Origin: Euleptes europaea
Taxonomy: Eukaryota > Chordata > Lepidosauria > Squamata > Sphaerodactylidae
Direction of reading: 5' to 3'
Length of the DNA: 64,000 nt
NCBI RefSeq assembly: GCF_029931775.1
Contig: NC_079326.1
Span: 8,834,604 to 8,898,603 of the forward strand
The notes beneath the pieces were generated by a model, which ran no database searches, had not been told where the DNA came from, and saw only the letters and a program-made list of their open reading frames with translations. A program made the translations under genes and the position numbers. Position 1 is the first letter of the stretch, and each line of letters begins with the position of its first letter. Positions 32,535 through 42,132 of the stretch are shown here, piece by piece.

Positions 32535-33552
32535 GATGGTTTGGAAAGGGAAAAGAGCCTGGCACCCAAATGGAGGAAGGGGAAGCCTGCCCAGCCAGCC
32601 CCAAGCAGAAGGTGCCTGGCCAAGCTACAAGACTGGGTGGGTGCATCCCTCACTGGACTGGATGCATCTCCAGCTGAGCCAGCTACACATCCCTGGCTAC
32701 CACAAGTCTGGACTGGGCAAGCACGCCCCTCGCTGCAGTGAGACTGGGCCGGGCAGGAGCTTCACCTGTCATGGTGAGGTTCGGCTGGGTGCAAAGGATG
32801 GAGGGGGGAGGAATAAAAATGTCTTTTCTTTCACTTCATTACTGACTTTTATTACAGTCACTTTACTAGATGGGCTCATGTAGTGGCAAATTTAACTCCT
32901 ATGGATTCCAGGTATTTATTTGCTCCAAAGCAGCTTTCTTTCTGATTTATGGGCATTAATGAATTCTCTGAAAACTTACTGGAACATGAAACAAGAATAG
33001 AGAGTTTCCTGATATAGGCCCAGAACAATTTTTATTCTAATACTTGTATTAGAATAACAGCTTTTTTATCCATGCTACATTTCAGGAAGGTCTGTGGAGT
33101 CATACAAAAAATAAGGTGGAGGGGAAAATGCCATAGTAGGAGAACAACAATAGCTAAGATTTTGCTGTCCAGTTGCAAATCTGCAAATCAGTTTTATACT
33201 GTGCTTACTGATTACAAGCAATTGTGCAACCTATGCCATTCCATACATTCATTGTAGACTGCCTGAACACTGATGTGCACAAATAATGCAGCAGCAATGC
33301 TGCAGACCTGAGCAGTTATTGGTGCAATGATTCCGCTAGCACATGCATGAGGTCAGAAACTGTGATGATGTTGCCAGATTGTCGACTATTACACATAATT
33401 CCTAGCAGGGTTGGTCTAGGCAAACCTAGGCAATCATTTAGGGTACCAGATTTCAAGTGGCACTAAAATGGCAAGGGGACTTTGCATCCATGTGCCCCAG
33501 AGAAGCGTTTAGCTGAAAGTGCAAACAGAGCAGCTCCAACCTGTGCCGATTC
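32535..33552. other. Unassigned intergenic stretch
   Basis: A moderately GC-rich part (32560-32800) precedes AT-rich DNA. The overlapping open frames have no domain and shifting frames. No gene is supported. Confidence 0.5.
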
Positions 33553-33655
33553 AAGAGGAGTGACTGTGGCTGCAATCCTAATGGCACTTCCCTGTGAGTA
33601 AGGTGTATTCAAAGACATTAGGCTTACTTCTGAGTAGACCAGTTTAGGATTGCTC
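33553..33655. repeat. Small palindromic 'caatcctaa' repeat
   Basis: Starts 'ggctgcaatcctaatgg' and ends 'gaccagtttaggattgctcc', so the ends are inverted to each other. The centre has 'acttctgagtaga'. Similar units are at 34010-34093 and 59152-59235. Confidence 0.65.
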
Positions 33656-33850
33656 CCTGTGCCGACTGCTTCGAGGAGTGCCATTCCCTGCCTGGATACC
33701 AACTTGCAGGTAATGGAAGTATACCACTCTCACCCTTTAGCCAGAGGGAATGGATTTAGCAGGGCTGCCCTTAAACTTCTAATGGGCTGTAAGTGTGGAC
33801 TCCAACGACTTCTTTGGGCACTCAGCAAATTATAGAGCTCTGAGGCTTGA

Positions 33851-34003
33851 AGAAGAAGAGCTTGTTTTTATATGCCAATTTTCTCTACCACTTTAGGGAG
33901 AATCAAACCAGCTTACAATCGGCTCCCCATCCCCACAACAGACACTCTGTGAGGTAGGTGGGGCTGAGAGAGTGTGACTAGCCCAAGGAGCAGAGGAGCG
34001 AAC
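33851..34003 (-). mobile_element. SINE fragment (minus)
   Basis: 'tttttatatgccaattttct', 'caaaccagcttacaatcggc' and 'gtgaggtaggtggggctgag' are the reversed body and tail of a tRNA-derived squamate SINE. The head is lost. Confidence 0.7.
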
Positions 34004-34009
34004 TAACAG

Positions 34010-34093
34010 TCCAATCCTAAAGAGCGTTACTCCAGTCTAGGCCCATTCATTTCAATGGGTGTAGACTGGAATAACTGTGCATAGGATTGCACT
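34010..34093. repeat. Small palindromic 'caatcctaa' repeat, copy 2
   Basis: 'agtccaatcctaaagagcgt' and 'aactgtgcataggattgcac' form inverted ends around 'ttcatttcaatggg'. Confidence 0.7.
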
Positions 34094-34094
34094 T

Positions 34095-34272
34095 GCCATT
34101 TATGGCCGGGAGGTTTTACTTAGATCTGCTTCTCTCTAGATGCACATTTTCCCTATCCGAATTCTCAAAACTCTGCCTGGGGGCTGATTGTTGAGTTTTG
34201 AGAATTTGTATGGGGAAAAGGTGCATCGAGAGAGAGGCAAATCCAAGGCAAAACCTCCCATGCATAAAGGGC
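34095..34272. mobile_element. Fold-back MITE with ~80-bp arms
   Basis: Left arm 'gccatttatggccgggaggt' and right arm ending 'aacctcccatgcataaaggg' are inverted copies. The arms continue through 'tgcacattttccctat' / 'atggggaaaaggtgca' to 'aaaactc'. The end motif ATTTATG(C)A.GG recurs in other elements here. The arms also resemble single arms at 25888-25930 and 35038-35095. Confidence 0.72.
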
Positions 34273-34550
34273 TACTGTAAACCTCTTGCATTAAAGCAAT
34301 TTCCCAGAGTATGTCCCCCCCAAAAAAATATACAAAAAAAAAAAAAAAAAAAAAAAGCACCAGTCCCTCTGGTTTCCTTATATAATTTTTCTATTTACCA
34401 TTCTCCCATGCATTAATGGCAAAACACTCTCCCTTGCCTTCCTTTCGCAGCATGCCGATCCACACACATTGCTCTTCCCCTTTTCCAAGATTTCCATAGT
34501 TCCTTTGTTCTATTCTTTTACCAGGTTGGGGATGCACAGGATGCATGGGT
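34273..34550. other. Short gap with poly(A) run
   Basis: Contains an uninterrupted A run of about 24 near 34333-34357, possibly a retroposon tail. Nothing else recognised. Confidence 0.5.
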
Positions 34551-34557
34551 GGGGGGA

Positions 34558-35000
34558 GGAAAGAAGGCCCCTGGCTTGCGCACCGGCCCCGATCCAGCCC
34601 CAGTGCATCATGAGAGAGAGGAGAGAGGGCTCCTGGCTGGCGTGCCAGTCCCGATCCAGCCCATGTGTGTGGGGGGGGGGAGAGGAAAGAAGCCCCCTGG
34701 CTTGCACACCAGCCCCGATCCATCCCCAGTGCATCATGAGAGAGAGGAGAGAGGGCTCTTGGCTGGCGTGCCGTTCCCGACCCAGCCCATGTGTATGGGG
34801 GGGGAGGAAAGAAGGCCCCTGGCTTGCGCACTGGCCCCAATCTGGCCCCAGAGCATCGTGAGAGAGAGGAGAGAGGGCTCCTGGCAGGCATGCTGGTCCC
34901 GATCCAGCCCATGTGTATGGGGGGGGGAGGAAAGAAGGCCCCTGGCTTGTGCGCCGGCCCCGATCCGGCCCCAGTGCATCGTGAGAGAGAGGAGGGCGAC
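34558..35000 (+). repeat. ~123-bp tandem array with half-unit structure
   Basis: Four units start at 34558, 34684, 34806 and 34929 with 'ggaaagaaggcccctggctt' or a close variant (spacings 126, 122, 123). Each holds two related ~61-bp halves ('gatccagccccagtgcatc' and 'gatccagcccatgtgt'). GA-rich and G-run spacers separate them. Large open frames on both strands (for example 34510-35490 minus) are by-products of the repeat. Confidence 0.9.
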
Positions 35001-36324
35001 CCAGAGCAGACTGGCCACCCCTCTTCAGAAGGGTGATGGGAGGGTTTTTTGCCTTGGGTTTTCTGCTCTCAGGATGCACATTTTCCCCATCTAAATTCTC
35101 GAAATCCCCCCTCCCAGCTGGGGTAGGGGGGCCAACAGCCCCTTCCCTTAAAGAACCCCCCTGCGGGTCCAGCTGCCATAGACCAAGCTGCCCCCACCCA
35201 CCCCGGCGCACGAGGCGCACGTGGCGTGGCCCCACCAGCCTCCCCCTGGAGCCGGCCGTCCAGCGTTCCCCTGGGCTTGGAGGTGTGAGCCCGGCTCCAA
35301 GGCCCATCCCAGATGAGGGGCGGGGAAGGTGTGCCGCCTGCCCGCCCACCTGCCTCTGGGACGGAGGGAGGGAGAGAAGTGCCATGACTCCACGCAGGCA
35401 GGCAGGCAGCAAAAGGGGCGGTATTCTTGTCCGAGCACGAAACTCCCCCGGCCAATCGCCGTTCACAGGGGAGGAGAAATTAGCCGGCATGGGCAGGGAA
35501 AATTGATGCGAAGTTCGAACCAGGGAAAAATTTTCATGGAGCCCTGCAGCAAAAACCGCATGGCAAAATCAAAGATTGCACCAACACAGGTTTGAGAAAA
35601 TGTGGAGATGACGCGATTTTTTGGGCCAAATCTGAAGCTGTCATGAAAAATCAAAAATTAGCAGTGCGGTAAAACAGACGTGAAACCGCCGCAACCCTCC
35701 GTGAAAAAAAAACCCTTGATGTTAACTGGCATCTAGAATCTCCATACCTGTTGATCCTAGACTTCTTTAACTGTCATGAGAGAACATGGATGGCTTTTGA
35801 AGAGCTTATCTATGTTTCCATTGGTCATTTTGAATGACCAGTAAGTAAAACATTAGTTTTAGGCATCACATTTCTCTTTGTTAAATGGGGAGGGGGATCA
35901 AAGTTCACCTAGAGGACGAAAAAACATGTCGGCCCTTGCTGATTCCTAGCTTCAGTTATTCAGCAGGAGAAAACTGTGGGAAGATGACTGTCAACTTGTA
36001 ACAGCCAGGATGAGTGTCTCTTTCTCCTGCTGCAACTATGTGTTGCTGGGGGTGAAAGCCCTTGGAATTGAGCTAAAGGGCTTGTAGCCCATCACCTTGG
36101 CCTTGATAGACTAAGCCATTGGAAACCTTCCAAGGATGTGCTATGTGCGATGTACTTTTTAAAAATATATACTGTTTGATTGAAACTTGTTTAAACTATT
36201 TTTGTAAGCTACTTTGGGTCTCTGCCAATAGAGAAGTCATCTTATAAGTAAAATTCCACTTGAGAGATTTTTTTTCTCTGCTCTGTCAGCCACCTCTCCA
36301 CATAGACCATTACTCCACCAAGGT
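35001..36324. other. Unassigned stretch, GC-rich then CpG-bearing
   Basis: 35100-35480 is GC-rich. 35500-35720 has unusual words such as 'gatgacgcgattttttgggc' and 'gtgaaaccgccgcaaccc' and fits no family I know. 36152-36250 resembles a SINE/LINE tail ('gtaagctactttgggtctct'), also seen at 43165-43210. No gene is supported. Confidence 0.5.
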
Positions 36325-36765
36325 TAAGAACATAAGAACATCAGAAAGGCCCTGCTGGATCAGACCTGGGCCCATCAAGTCCAGCAGTCTGTTCACACAG
36401 TGGCCCAACCAGGTGCCTCTAGGAAGACACAAACAAGACGACTGCAGCAGTACCATCCTGCCTGTGTTCCACCGCACCCAATATAATAGGCATGCTCCTC
36501 TGATACTAGAAAGAATAGGTATGCAGCATGACTAGTATCCATTCTAACTACAGCCATCAATACCCCTCTCCTCCATGAATATGTCCACTCCCCTCTTAAA
36601 GCCCTCCAAGCTGGCAGCCATCACCACATCCTGGGGCAGGGAGTTCCACAATTTAACTATGCGTTGTGTGAAAAAATACTTCCTTTTATCTGTTTTGAAT
36701 CTCTCACCCTCCAGCTTTAGCAGATGACCCCGGGTTCTAGTATTATGGGAGAGGGTTGTTCCATC
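36325..36765 (-). mobile_element. CR1 LINE, second subfamily (minus), 3' part
   Basis: Reverse complement begins at its 3' end ('cctgctggatcagacctggg') and includes 'gcagtctgttcacacagtgg'. The C-terminal coding blocks are 'gggagttccacaatttaact' and 'ctatgcgttgtgtgaaaaaa'. This CR1 type ends '...cttatgttctta' rather than ATTCTATGA, so it is a different subfamily from the other CR1 copies here. Confidence 0.88.
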
Positions 36766-37808
36766 AGGCCTACTAATTAGCTCACTGGTTTCAACTGGAA
36801 CCAGTTTGGGGGGGGGGGAATGTGCTTATCTTCCAGAAGTTCCCTTGGAAATAGCATGGTGATTGGTTGAAGGGGGTCTGGAGGTCTATGGTCCACATTT
36901 CTATAAAATATAGTCCATTCTGTCACATTCCCATCCTATTCCCCTTCCCTGGTACCTGCTTTTGCTATATGCTACATTTATAATGTATTTTGCTGCTTTC
37001 TTTGGAGTGAGTTTGCTAGAGCTTTAAGTTAAGACCTGCACTGCAGAAACCCTATCCAGTAAGTGTATTCAGGAAAGCTCATTTTGTTATTTTCTTGTGC
37101 TTGAGTTATCCACTGGAATTATATTGCTTTTAAAATCTGTTTATTTTCTTTCCAATACAGCTGCATTTTGTTTTATAGTGTGTTGCTGTAAGTTTACTGG
37201 TCCAAACCCAGGTTAAGCTTGGTTGTGTTACAACAGAAAGGCTTGCTCCAGGATCTCAAGTTGGAGACAGGGGAACAACTCTGTCAGACCAAGGCAGGTG
37301 AGCCTTGACAAGTACCCAATGAGGAGAAAAGTGGGATAAAAATACACTAAAAAAATAAATAAAAGTGAATCGGAATAAAATTACTTCCACCGGAGAAGCC
37401 CTACTAAAGCCTATTGAATAAAAGTTACTACAAAGGTAATGGATACTTTTCAGATAAAGTGAATAAATCTTAAGAGGATTTCAGTGGAACAAGCATACTT
37501 ATTTGTTTGGATTGCATTGATATAATAATTCAACAATGCACTGTTATGCACACTCACTGGGACGTATTTCCTGTTGATTTTGGTAGAACATGTAGGAATT
37601 CATAAGCCCATTTCTTGTTAGCAAAATAGTGTGCAAGTTTTTGAGTGAAAATATGTCAGGCGGGACAAACACAACTATTCCACACCTTTGAAGAACTAAG
37701 GACTGCAATTTCAGGAAAGTGCTCAGGTAGGGTTGGGCCAAGGCTTTTGGGTGTCCTAGGCTAAAGCACCCAAGCAGCCCCCTCCTTGCCATAGGGGGGC
37801 AGGAAGAC
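36766..37808. other. Unassigned intergenic stretch
   Basis: Has a G run (36810-36818) and an AT-rich tail-like stretch at 37320-37370. No gene seen. Confidence 0.5.
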
Positions 37809-38166
37809 TAGGGTTGGCATCCTCCAGGTGAGGACTGGAGATCTGCTATTACATCTGATCTCCAGACTACATAAATCATGTATGTATTGGTTCTTGTAGG
37901 TTATCCGGGTTGTGTGACTGTGGTCACGCAACCCGGATAACCTACAAGAACCAATGAACTCTGACCGTGAAAGCCTTTGACAATATCATGTATTTATTAT
38001 TTGTTTAAAACATTTATTCCTCTTCTCCTGAAGAAAATGGCTGCTTTGGAGGGTGGACGGTATGGCATTATGCCTTACCAAGGTCCCTGCCCTCCCCAAA
38101 TCCCACCCTCCCAAGGTTCCACCATCAAATCTCCAGGTATTTCCAAATCCAGAGATGGCAACCCTA
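37809..38166. mobile_element. hAT-type MITE, copy 6, carrying a nested hairpin
   Basis: TAGGGTTGGCATCCTCC and AGATGGCAACCCTA ends. The flanks 'aggaagac' (37801-37808) and 'aagaatac' (38167-38174) match at 6 of 8. The interior is split by the 102-bp insertion 37884-37985. Confidence 0.85.
37884..37985. mobile_element. Nested fold-back element with 70-bp hairpin
   Basis: 37886-37955 is a near-perfect hairpin: arms of ~33 bp ('attggttcttgtaggttatc' and its complement) with a 4-base loop and one mismatch. It is flanked by identical 8-mers 'tcatgtat' at 37876-37883 and 37986-37993. The arms match the ends of a MITE I recall as widespread in squamates, with the middle deleted here. Confidence 0.85.
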
Positions 38167-38374
38167 AAGAATACTGTGCCTGTTTACCCCCCCCCCCCCC
38201 ATTTTGCTATGATGCAAGGCAGTGCCTGCTATCCTTAAGTTGCACACAGCAGTGAGGCATGGCGAGGTAGCATCTGTGCACAGCAGCAAGGCAAGATACA
38301 GATGGTGAGGTGAGGCAAAGCCTGCTCTCCTTGCTGCCCCCTGCCTCAACAAGGTGTAGTGGTGAGGCAACGAG

Positions 38375-38732
38375 GGCCATTTATGCATGGCTGTTTCCTT
38401 AAGGTCACCCCACCAAGTACTTCGGGGCTTTGCTTTGATTATGCTTGCATTTTCTAACCGTCAGAGGTCTCCCCATGCGCATTTTCCCCATGTTTCCTGG
38501 ATGCTGTCCAACCATAAATCCAGAAAATGCAGGCAAAATGCGCAGAAACATGCGGGGAGAGTGAGGCGACCTCTGACAGTCAGAAAATGCAAGCATTGTA
38601 CCTTTCCAATTAAACAAATAAAATCTATAAAAGAAAAAGAAAAAAAAGAAAAGAAAATGCAAGCATAATCAAAGCAAAGCCCTGACGTAGTGAGTGGGGT
38701 GACCGCGAGGAAACAGCCATGCATAGATGGCC
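38375..38732. mobile_element. MITE with ~80-bp inverted ends and a second inner palindrome
   Basis: Left end 'ggccatttatgcatggctgt' and right end 'acagccatgcatagatggcc' extend as ~80-bp arms to 'gattatgcttgcattttct'. Inside, a second inverted pair ('accgtcagaggtc' and 'gacctctgacagt') surrounds the centre. The right arm was split by a 56-bp insertion (38597-38652). Confidence 0.85.
38597..38652 (+). mobile_element. 56-bp A-rich retroposed insertion
   Basis: Flanked by identical 14-mers 'gaaaatgcaagcat' at 38583-38596 and 38653-38666. The insert ends in an A-rich stretch ('aaaagaaaaagaaaaaa'). It looks like an extreme 5'-truncated poly(A) retroposon. Confidence 0.8.
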
Positions 38733-39993
38733 TATGTGTACCCAAGTGATTATTTTAAAGCTTAAGGAAATAGCTGGAACATAATTTTCTAAGAGAAGTG
38801 GCAAAACATGCTTTCGCGCATGGAACTTAAAACTCCAAGATGCTAATATTTGGAATATCCAAAGTACTAAATAAAAGTGGCATCTTAATCTTAGATTACA
38901 ACCTGTCAAAGTCCTGAATTTACAATTTGCTATAATGCCACAAATCTGTGAAACCAACCTAAACCTTGAAACCTTACCAATTTTCAGAGGACCACTTTAT
39001 CAAACTTATGTACAAAACAGGGGGGAAAAAGTCAAGCTCGTCAATACAAAGCTAACTTGAGCGCCAAAGAATTAAAACTATCCCAAGCATACAGTGGCAC
39101 TCACTTTCTATAAAGGCTTTTACAAAGTTTTCCTATTTCATCATTTATTAGATTCACCATGTTAATTAGCAGTAGTCAGCAAAGATTTGGGCAGAAACAT
39201 GTGGACTTGTAAGAGCTGTTAAGATTATGCATAATCCGATCTTGAGCTTCTTTCCCCCTAACAATATCACCGAGATACTTTTCATGAAATGACTAGCTTG
39301 GAGCATGTCCTGTAGCACCACCTAGCAGGCTAATCTAAAAAGTATGCCGTGACTGGCTTTTGCATTGATATTATTCAGTGCTTGAATTATGGAAAGTAGA
39401 GGCACTTAAAAGAAATCCCCAAGCCCCACCTCTAACACTGTTAGCTAGTGGGTGCTATGCAATTTTATGAGACCACCTCCCATATCATACTGCACACGTG
39501 GGATCCCAAGGTTTTTTTATGACCTGTGGGACCACCTTCACCCATATGTGCCCACGAGGCAGCTCCAGTCATCAGATCGGTGGCCACTCCTGCTTTATGA
39601 AATGGGCTTCCTGAGGATGCGAGGAAGGCCCCAACCAGTTCTGCAAGGCCAGTCTTTTCCTTTGTGCTTTTAGTAGCGTGTGAGTGCGTGTGGTCAAGTT
39701 GAAAGCAGAAATCAGTCTTCACAGTGGGGCAAAGGGCTTGCTCTGTCCTTGCTGTTTGAAGAAGTCTGAAGAAGTCAAGAGGAGAAATTTTTTTTTAAAA
39801 AAAAGAGACGATAAACATTAACCATTTAACGGGCGGTTACTTTTACAAATATGTCTTTTTAGGCCCTGGATTTCAAGCTGCACTGCAGCATATTTAGGTC
39901 TTTCTGTAGCCGTAATCTATTTCGTTCCTGACTGAAGAGACTTCTTCTCAAAAGCTGCTTTCTGCTTTTGCTGCATTATTTCAGAATCCCTTC
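38733..39993. other. Unassigned stretch upstream of TMEM177 promoter
   Basis: No repeat or gene recognised. The last few hundred bases may include distal promoter sequence. Confidence 0.5.
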
Positions 39994-40031
39994 GATCCTG
40001 GCTGGAACAGGGAAGAAAGGAGGCTCCAGCG
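39994..40031 (+). repeat. 'gatcctggctggaacaggg' motif at the promoter edge
   Basis: Very similar to 57372-57408 and to 12381-12416 (for example 'aaaggaggctccagcg' against 'aaaggaggttacagcg'). It directly abuts the CpG-rich promoter. Chance similarity cannot be fully excluded. Confidence 0.5.
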
Positions 40032-40232
40032 GGCCGCGCGCATGCGCCCCAGAAGCCCCGCGCGTCGCCAAGGCGACGCCGTTCTCAGCCCGCCGCTTTC
40101 CCGACTGTCGTTCTCCCCGCGGCTTTCGCGGCCCTTTCCTTCCTTTACGGCACCCACGTGCGTGCGTTTCCGGGCTCAGCGCGGGGGGCGGCTCGTGCCG
40201 GCGGCCGCCGTTGGGAAGAGCAGCCTGGGTCG
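40020..40232 (+). promoter_or_regulatory. TMEM177: CpG-rich promoter and likely noncoding exon 1 of TMEM177
   Basis: The most CpG-dense stretch of the window. It holds an NRF-1-type palindrome (40038-40047), an RFX/X-box-like palindrome 'gtcgccaaggcgac' (40064-40077) and a CACGTG E-box (40155-40160). A good splice donor 'ggtcg|gtgaaagg' has GT at 40233. There is no TATA box, as usual for housekeeping genes. It lies 3.5 kb upstream of the TMEM177 coding exon on the same strand with a matching acceptor at 43744-43745. A noncoding first exon is therefore likely. Transcript data would be needed for the start site. Confidence 0.7.
40038..40047 (+). promoter_or_regulatory. NRF-1-type binding palindrome GCGCATGCGC
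   Basis: Exact core of the NRF-1 site. NRF-1 is a known activator of nuclear genes for mitochondrial proteins, which fits the mitochondrial role of TMEM177. Occupancy is inferred. Confidence 0.65.
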
Positions 40233-40556
40233 GTGAAAGGGGAGGGGGGGCGGCTGTTGGATGTCGTAGGGTTTGGTTAAAAGTGGGTGTTGGCTAATTT
40301 GGCCCGTCGGGCCTCCGTCCTCGGGGCTGTGCTCCGGAGAGTAGGGGGTGCTTTCCGCATTTTACAAAAGGGCCTATGGGTGGGTGCGTGGGGGGGCTGC
40401 CTGCTTTGGGGTTCCGGAAAACAAATGTTCCACTATTGTGCTGAGGGAAGAGCCACTGTTTGATTTTGTAAAGAGTATATTTCTCAATTTGACGGCGCTA
40501 GTAAAATCCAAAAGACAATGATGCATTTGTGAAGGAGTGGCGGGGGGTGGGGCATG

Positions 40557-41220
40557 GGTAATGACTACAGGAGAATCACACAACTTTAAGGTTGACAATG
40601 AGGAAATTGAAATGGTTCAAGACTTTCTATTCCTTGGCTCCACCATCAACCCAAAGGGAGACTGCAGCCAAGAAATCAGAAGGAGATGGAGACTGGGAAG
40701 GGCAGCCATGAAGGAGCTAGAAAATATTCTGAAGTGCAAGGATGTGTCACTGGCCACCAAGACTAGATTAGTTCATGCCGTCGTATTCCCTATTACTATG
40801 TATGGGTGTGAAAGCTGGACAGTGAAGAAAGCTGATAGGAAGAAAATAGATTCCTTTGAAATGTGGTGTTGGAGGAGAGTGTTATGGATTCCGTGGACGG
40901 CCAAAAAAACAAATCAGTGGGTTATAGATCAATTCAAGCCTGAACTGACCCTAGAAGCTAAAATGACTAAACTGAGGCTGTCGTATTTTGGTCACGTCAT
41001 GAGACGACAAGTCACTGGAAAGGACAGTCATGCTAGGAAAAGTTGAGGGCAGCAGGAAAAGAGGAAGACCCAACAAGAGATGGATTGACTCAATAAAGGA
41101 AGCCACAGCCTTCAGTTTGCAAGATCTGAACAAGACTGTCAAAGATAGGACATTTTGGAGGACTTTCATTCATAGGGTCGCCATGAGTCGGAAGCGACTT
41201 GACGGCACTTAACACACACA
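40557..41220 (+). mobile_element. BovB LINE, 5'-truncated, relatively young
   Basis: Begins in the reverse transcriptase C-terminus and ends with 'tgagtcggaagcgacttgac' and (CA)n. It is the best preserved BovB in the window, with one long frame and a near-consensus tail. It lies in the presumed TMEM177 intron 1, sense orientation. Confidence 0.93.
40561..41046 (+). pseudogene. BovB reverse transcriptase C-terminal fragment
   Basis: Open for ~160 codons: TTGESHNFKVDNEEIEMV, FLFLGSTINPKGDCSQEI, FPITMYGCESWTVKKADRKK, FEMWCWRRVLWIPWTAKK and LRLSYFGHVMRRQVTGK. One frameshift near 41040 separates it from KVEGSRKRGRPNKRWIDSIK (41045-41120), the normal C-terminal continuation. It lacks the catalytic palm and endonuclease, so it cannot act. 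Confidence 0.9.
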
Positions 41221-41236
41221 ATGAACTTAATATTGA

Positions 41237-41640
41237 TGTGGTAAACAGGGGTTCGTGGGGGGGGGGAGAGAGACCTGAGATCATTATTTCAAGAAAACAG
41301 TTTATTTGCAGCTGCTGACTCAGAGGCCCTAATGGGCAGAAATCTCCGAGCCCCGATTGTACTGAGGGAGGGATATTTATCCAAATTCAAGATGTGACAA
41401 CCCATCAACATTCAGGGTAAAGCTGATAAGCACTGCAGACATAGAGGCAGCAGTAGAGTAACAGTTTCACCCAGTTCTTGTTATGGTTGACTGTAACCCT
41501 CCGTGACTCTTGCCCCAGTTCCTTAGCACACAGGCATACACACACAGAGATATCCTGCCTGGCAACAAGCTATTCCCTTGCTGTCCTAATACATTTCAGT
41601 ACATTTACAGAAAGGAAAAGAGATTATTACCAATTGCTAA
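41237..41640 (-). repeat. Possible solo LTR (fossil), ends uncertain
   Basis: On the minus strand the order TATA-like 'ggataaatatccc', then 'gcaaataaactgttttcttg' (polyadenylation-signal context), then an end in 'cctgtttaccaca' near 41237 resembles an LTR. I found no second copy or target duplication and cannot fix the far end. Confidence 0.3.
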
Positions 41641-41994
41641 ATCAGTGGAGCTTCCATAGTCAGGGGAAGTCTACCTTGCTGTCTCAATATGAAAAAAAGG
41701 TTAAAAGGTTATGATTTAGCCTAATTCCACTGCGAACAATAGTTATAGCGTAGAATTAAACGAATGAGGAAATTAAGTATTTTATAATAATTGGAGAATG
41801 TTTTATAATGAATTAGAAGATAATTGCAAAGAGGGTTACTGAGATAGGTTAGCGATAGATGAGGGAAGAGGGGAAGTCAGAGTAGATTTATGTAGCAGTA
41901 TTACATATTGTAGATCAAAACAGGTTTAGAAGGGAGCAAATGACAATGTTAATTAAATGTATGGAACGGTATAAGAAAATAATTTTTTTAAAAA
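41641..41994. other. Unassigned AT-rich stretch in presumed TMEM177 intron
   Basis: No coding or repeat signal. Confidence 0.45.
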
Positions 41995-42004
41995 AAGAGT
42001 ATAT

Positions 42005-42122
42005 TTCAATTTGCAAGATCTGAGCAAGGCTGTCAAAGATAGAACATTTTGGAGGACTTTCATTCATAGGGTCGCCATGAGTCGGAAGCGACTTGACAGC
42101 ACTTAACACACACACACACACT
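42005..42122 (+). mobile_element. 118-bp BovB 3'-end insertion
   Basis: Starts 'ttcaatttgcaagatctgag' and ends in the (CA)n BovB tail. Perfect 10-bp duplication 'aagagtatat' at 41995-42004 and 42123-42132. It is a strongly 5'-truncated BovB insertion; the left boundary falls in the last coding codons. Confidence 0.92.
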
Positions 42123-42132
42123 AAGAGTATAT

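Noticed and set aside
34510-35490. A 326-codon open frame on the minus strand
   Set aside because: It runs through the 123-bp tandem array and GC-rich flank. The peptide repeats with the DNA, parallel open frames exist on the other strand, and no domain or splice context is present.
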